Source: an uncultured Clostridia bacterium
Lineage (GTDB): Bacteria; Bacillota; Clostridia; Oscillospirales; Oscillospiraceae
Assembly: GCA_945926565.1 (NCBI GenBank)
Contig: CAMELY010000021.1
Location: 1 to 14,075, forward strand
Direction of reading: 5' to 3'
DNA: 14,075 bases
Numbering within the stretch: the stretch's first letter is position 1; every line of letters starts with the position of its first letter. Under the pieces are notes generated by a model. The model was not told the origin of the DNA. It made no database searches and worked only from the letters and a program-made list of their open reading frames with translations. Shown piece after piece: positions 12,573 through 14,075 of the stretch. The translations under genes and the position numbers were made by a program.

Positions 12573-14075
12573 ATGAAAGGTGCTAAAAAAATGGGGAAAG
12601 GCAAGAAAGCTTGCCTTATTACAGTCGGTATTTTAGCTGTAATTATTGTTTTCCTGTTGCTGTATGGTTTTGTATTTACGAATACCGGCCATTGGCTGCT
12701 GGCTAAGTTTACACCTGACACTGAGGAAAAAGTTGCTTCTTTTACCTCCGCTACTGACACAACCCGTGCTATTGCAGATGAGGGCATTGTCTTGGTTCAG
12801 AACAATGATGATCTGCTTCCTCTGACCACCTCTTCCGAGGACAAGAAGGGCATCAATGTTTTCGGCACTCGTGCTATTCAGCTGGTCTACAACGCAGGCG
12901 GTTCCGCCGCTTCTGACGTCAGCTTTTGCACCAAGCTGGCTGACGCTCTGACCGGCAGTGAAGGCAACTTTGTCCTAAACGATGATCTGCTGTATCTGCA
13001 CTACAACTACTTTAAGGACGGAAAGATCTCCATTAAAGAGACGAAAGCTCCGACCAACACCAGTGACTCCAATATCATCGAAACCGGCTACAATAACCTG
13101 ATTCTGCCTGAGGTTCCTGCTGAGGCCTATACCGATACCAGCTTCTATGATGATGGTCGCACTATTCTGGAGCATGCCAAGGATTTCTCCGATGTGGCTA
13201 TGATTGTTTTGGGCCGTGGCGCCGGCGAGTTGTTCGACTATACCCCCGATCAGCTGAAGCTGCAGTCCGACGAGCGGGCTATGGTGGAAGCCGTCTGCTC
13301 CACCTTCGACAACGTTATCTTGGTCATCAACTCCGGCAACACTTTGGAGATGGACTTCCTGGAAGAATTCCCTCAGATTAAAAGCGTTCTGTGGATTGGC
13401 TATCCCGGTCAGGATGGTGTTACCTCTCTGGCTCGTATCCTGAACGGTACCGTGAATCCTTCCGGCCATCTGGTGGACACCTGGCTGAAGGACAATCTGG
13501 CAAATCCTGCCGCTATGAATTATATCGAGGTTATGCCTGATGGTTCTTGGGGTGAGCACAGTGACACATCCGCAAGCGCAAACTCCCGCGACAGCTATCA
13601 CTATGAAGGCGCTCCTGATGGACAGGGCTACTTCGCACAGTATGCTGAAGGCATTTATGTGGGTTACAAATACTACGAGACCCGCGATGACGTCGATGCA
13701 AGCTATGACTATGATGCCGCTGTGGCTTTCCCGTTCGGCCACGGCCTGTCCTACACCACGTTTGATAAGAGCATCATTGAGATGACCGAGGAAGACGGTA
13801 CAATCACTGTCCGCGTGGCCGTGATGAATACTGGCGACGTGGCCGGCAAGGATGTTCTGCAGATTTATTACAATCCTCCTTACACCGGCGCAATTGAGAA
13901 GCCCACTGTCAATCTGGTAACCTTCAAGAAGACGAATGAAATTGCTCCCGGTGATACTGAGATTTATTCTATCCAGTTCGATGTGGAAGACATGGCCTCC
14001 TATGACGCTGAGACCAACAAGGCCTATGTACTGGAGAAGGGCGACTATGAGATTATGCTCTGCAATAACTCTCAC
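12573..14075 (+). CDS. Membrane-anchored GH3 glycosidase with swapped domain order, partial
   Basis: The first 501 residues are visible; the frame is open to the window end. A Lys-rich start (MKGAKKMGKGKK) and a hydrophobic segment at about 13-36 form a signal anchor, placing the rest outside the cell. Residues about 65-310 resemble the GH3 C-terminal alpha/beta domain: DEGIVLVQNNDDLLPL, VLGRGAGELFD, WIGYPGQDGVTSLARIL and NGTVNPSGHL. Then come YAEGIYVGYKYYETRDD and VAFPFGHGLSYTTFD, followed by a fibronectin III-like domain (about 410-495; NTGDVAGKDVLQIYY). In usual GH3 enzymes these follow the catalytic TIM barrel; here they come first, so the barrel with the catalytic Asp should lie beyond the edge. 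Probable beta-glucosidase or beta-xylosidase. AGGAGG (12561-12566) is 6 bases before the ATG. Confidence 0.88.
   Translation, partial: MKGAKKMGKGKKACLITVGILAVIIVFLLLYGFVFTNTGHWLLAKFTPDTEEKVASFTSATDTTRAIADEGIVLVQNNDDLLPLTTSSEDKKGINVFGTRAIQLVYNAGGSAASDVSFCTKLADALTGSEGNFVLNDDLLYLHYNYFKDGKISIKETKAPTNTSDSNIIETGYNNLILPEVPAEAYTDTSFYDDGRTILEHAKDFSDVAMIVLGRGAGELFDYTPDQLKLQSDERAMVEAVCSTFDNVILVINSGNTLEMDFLEEFPQIKSVLWIGYPGQDGVTSLARILNGTVNPSGHLVDTWLKDNLANPAAMNYIEVMPDGSWGEHSDTSASANSRDSYHYEGAPDGQGYFAQYAEGIYVGYKYYETRDDVDASYDYDAAVAFPFGHGLSYTTFDKSIIEMTEEDGTITVRVAVMNTGDVAGKDVLQIYYNPPYTGAIEKPTVNLVTFKKTNEIAPGDTEIYSIQFDVEDMASYDAETNKAYVLEKGDYEIMLCNNSH

Noticed and set aside
12975..14075. Open minus-strand frame entering from the right edge
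   Set aside because: It is antisense to the GH3 gene, whose motifs run through the whole stretch; the antisense translation has no family features.
1..14075. CRISPR array, tRNA or rRNA genes
   Set aside because: No regularly spaced repeats, cloverleaf-like segments or rRNA stretches were recognised while reading both strands.

Overview
The window reads as a chromosomal segment of a GC-rich Clostridia bacterium, most likely an Oscillospiraceae-type gut commensal. This is an inference from gene content and style: strong AGGAGG-type ribosome binding sites, a purine gene order with an AICAR formyltransferase ending in RLFHH, an AgrC/LytTR-type two-component pair, and several hemicellulose-degrading glycosidases. 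No ribosomal RNA, tRNA, CRISPR array or insertion sequence was seen.

Region 1 (1-2320, plus strand) is the end of a purine biosynthesis cluster. It holds the tail of AICAR transformylase (purH type), a strong terminator, a nicotinamidase-like cysteine hydrolase, a 66-residue unknown protein, purD and a strong terminator.

Region 2 (2324-3444, minus strand) is an isolated lysis-type cassette: a small holin-like membrane protein and a GH25 muramidase with a peptidoglycan-binding tail, with overlapping stop and start codons and no other phage genes in view.

Region 3 (3650-8767, plus strand) is one tightly spaced operon behind a good sigma-A promoter that abuts a GntR-like operator: an IlvD/Edd-family sugar-acid dehydratase, a DapA-superfamily lyase/aldolase, an FCD-type GntR regulator and a cytoplasmic GH43 beta-xylosidase, then a terminator. 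Dehydratase plus DapA-like enzyme plus FCD regulator is the usual signature of non-phosphorylative sugar-acid catabolism (2-keto-3-deoxy acid route). The xylosidase suggests a pentonic acid such as xylonate or arabinonate, or a related acid decorating xylan.

Region 4 (8791-10945, plus strand) is a two-component system with its own promoter and terminator: a LytTR response regulator and an overlapping multi-pass, AgrC-like GHKL histidine kinase.

Region 5 (10946-14075, plus strand) is a second glycosidase operon: a GH43 enzyme likely to be an arabinofuranosidase or xylosidase, and a membrane-anchored GH3 enzyme cut off by the window end. Its promoter region carries two 10-base direct repeats exactly 21 bases apart, the geometry of LytTR binding sites, just upstream of a promoter with a poor -35. 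The simplest reading is that the adjacent two-component system switches on this operon. The GH3 protein has its usual C-terminal domains first, so it is probably of the domain-swapped GH3 type.
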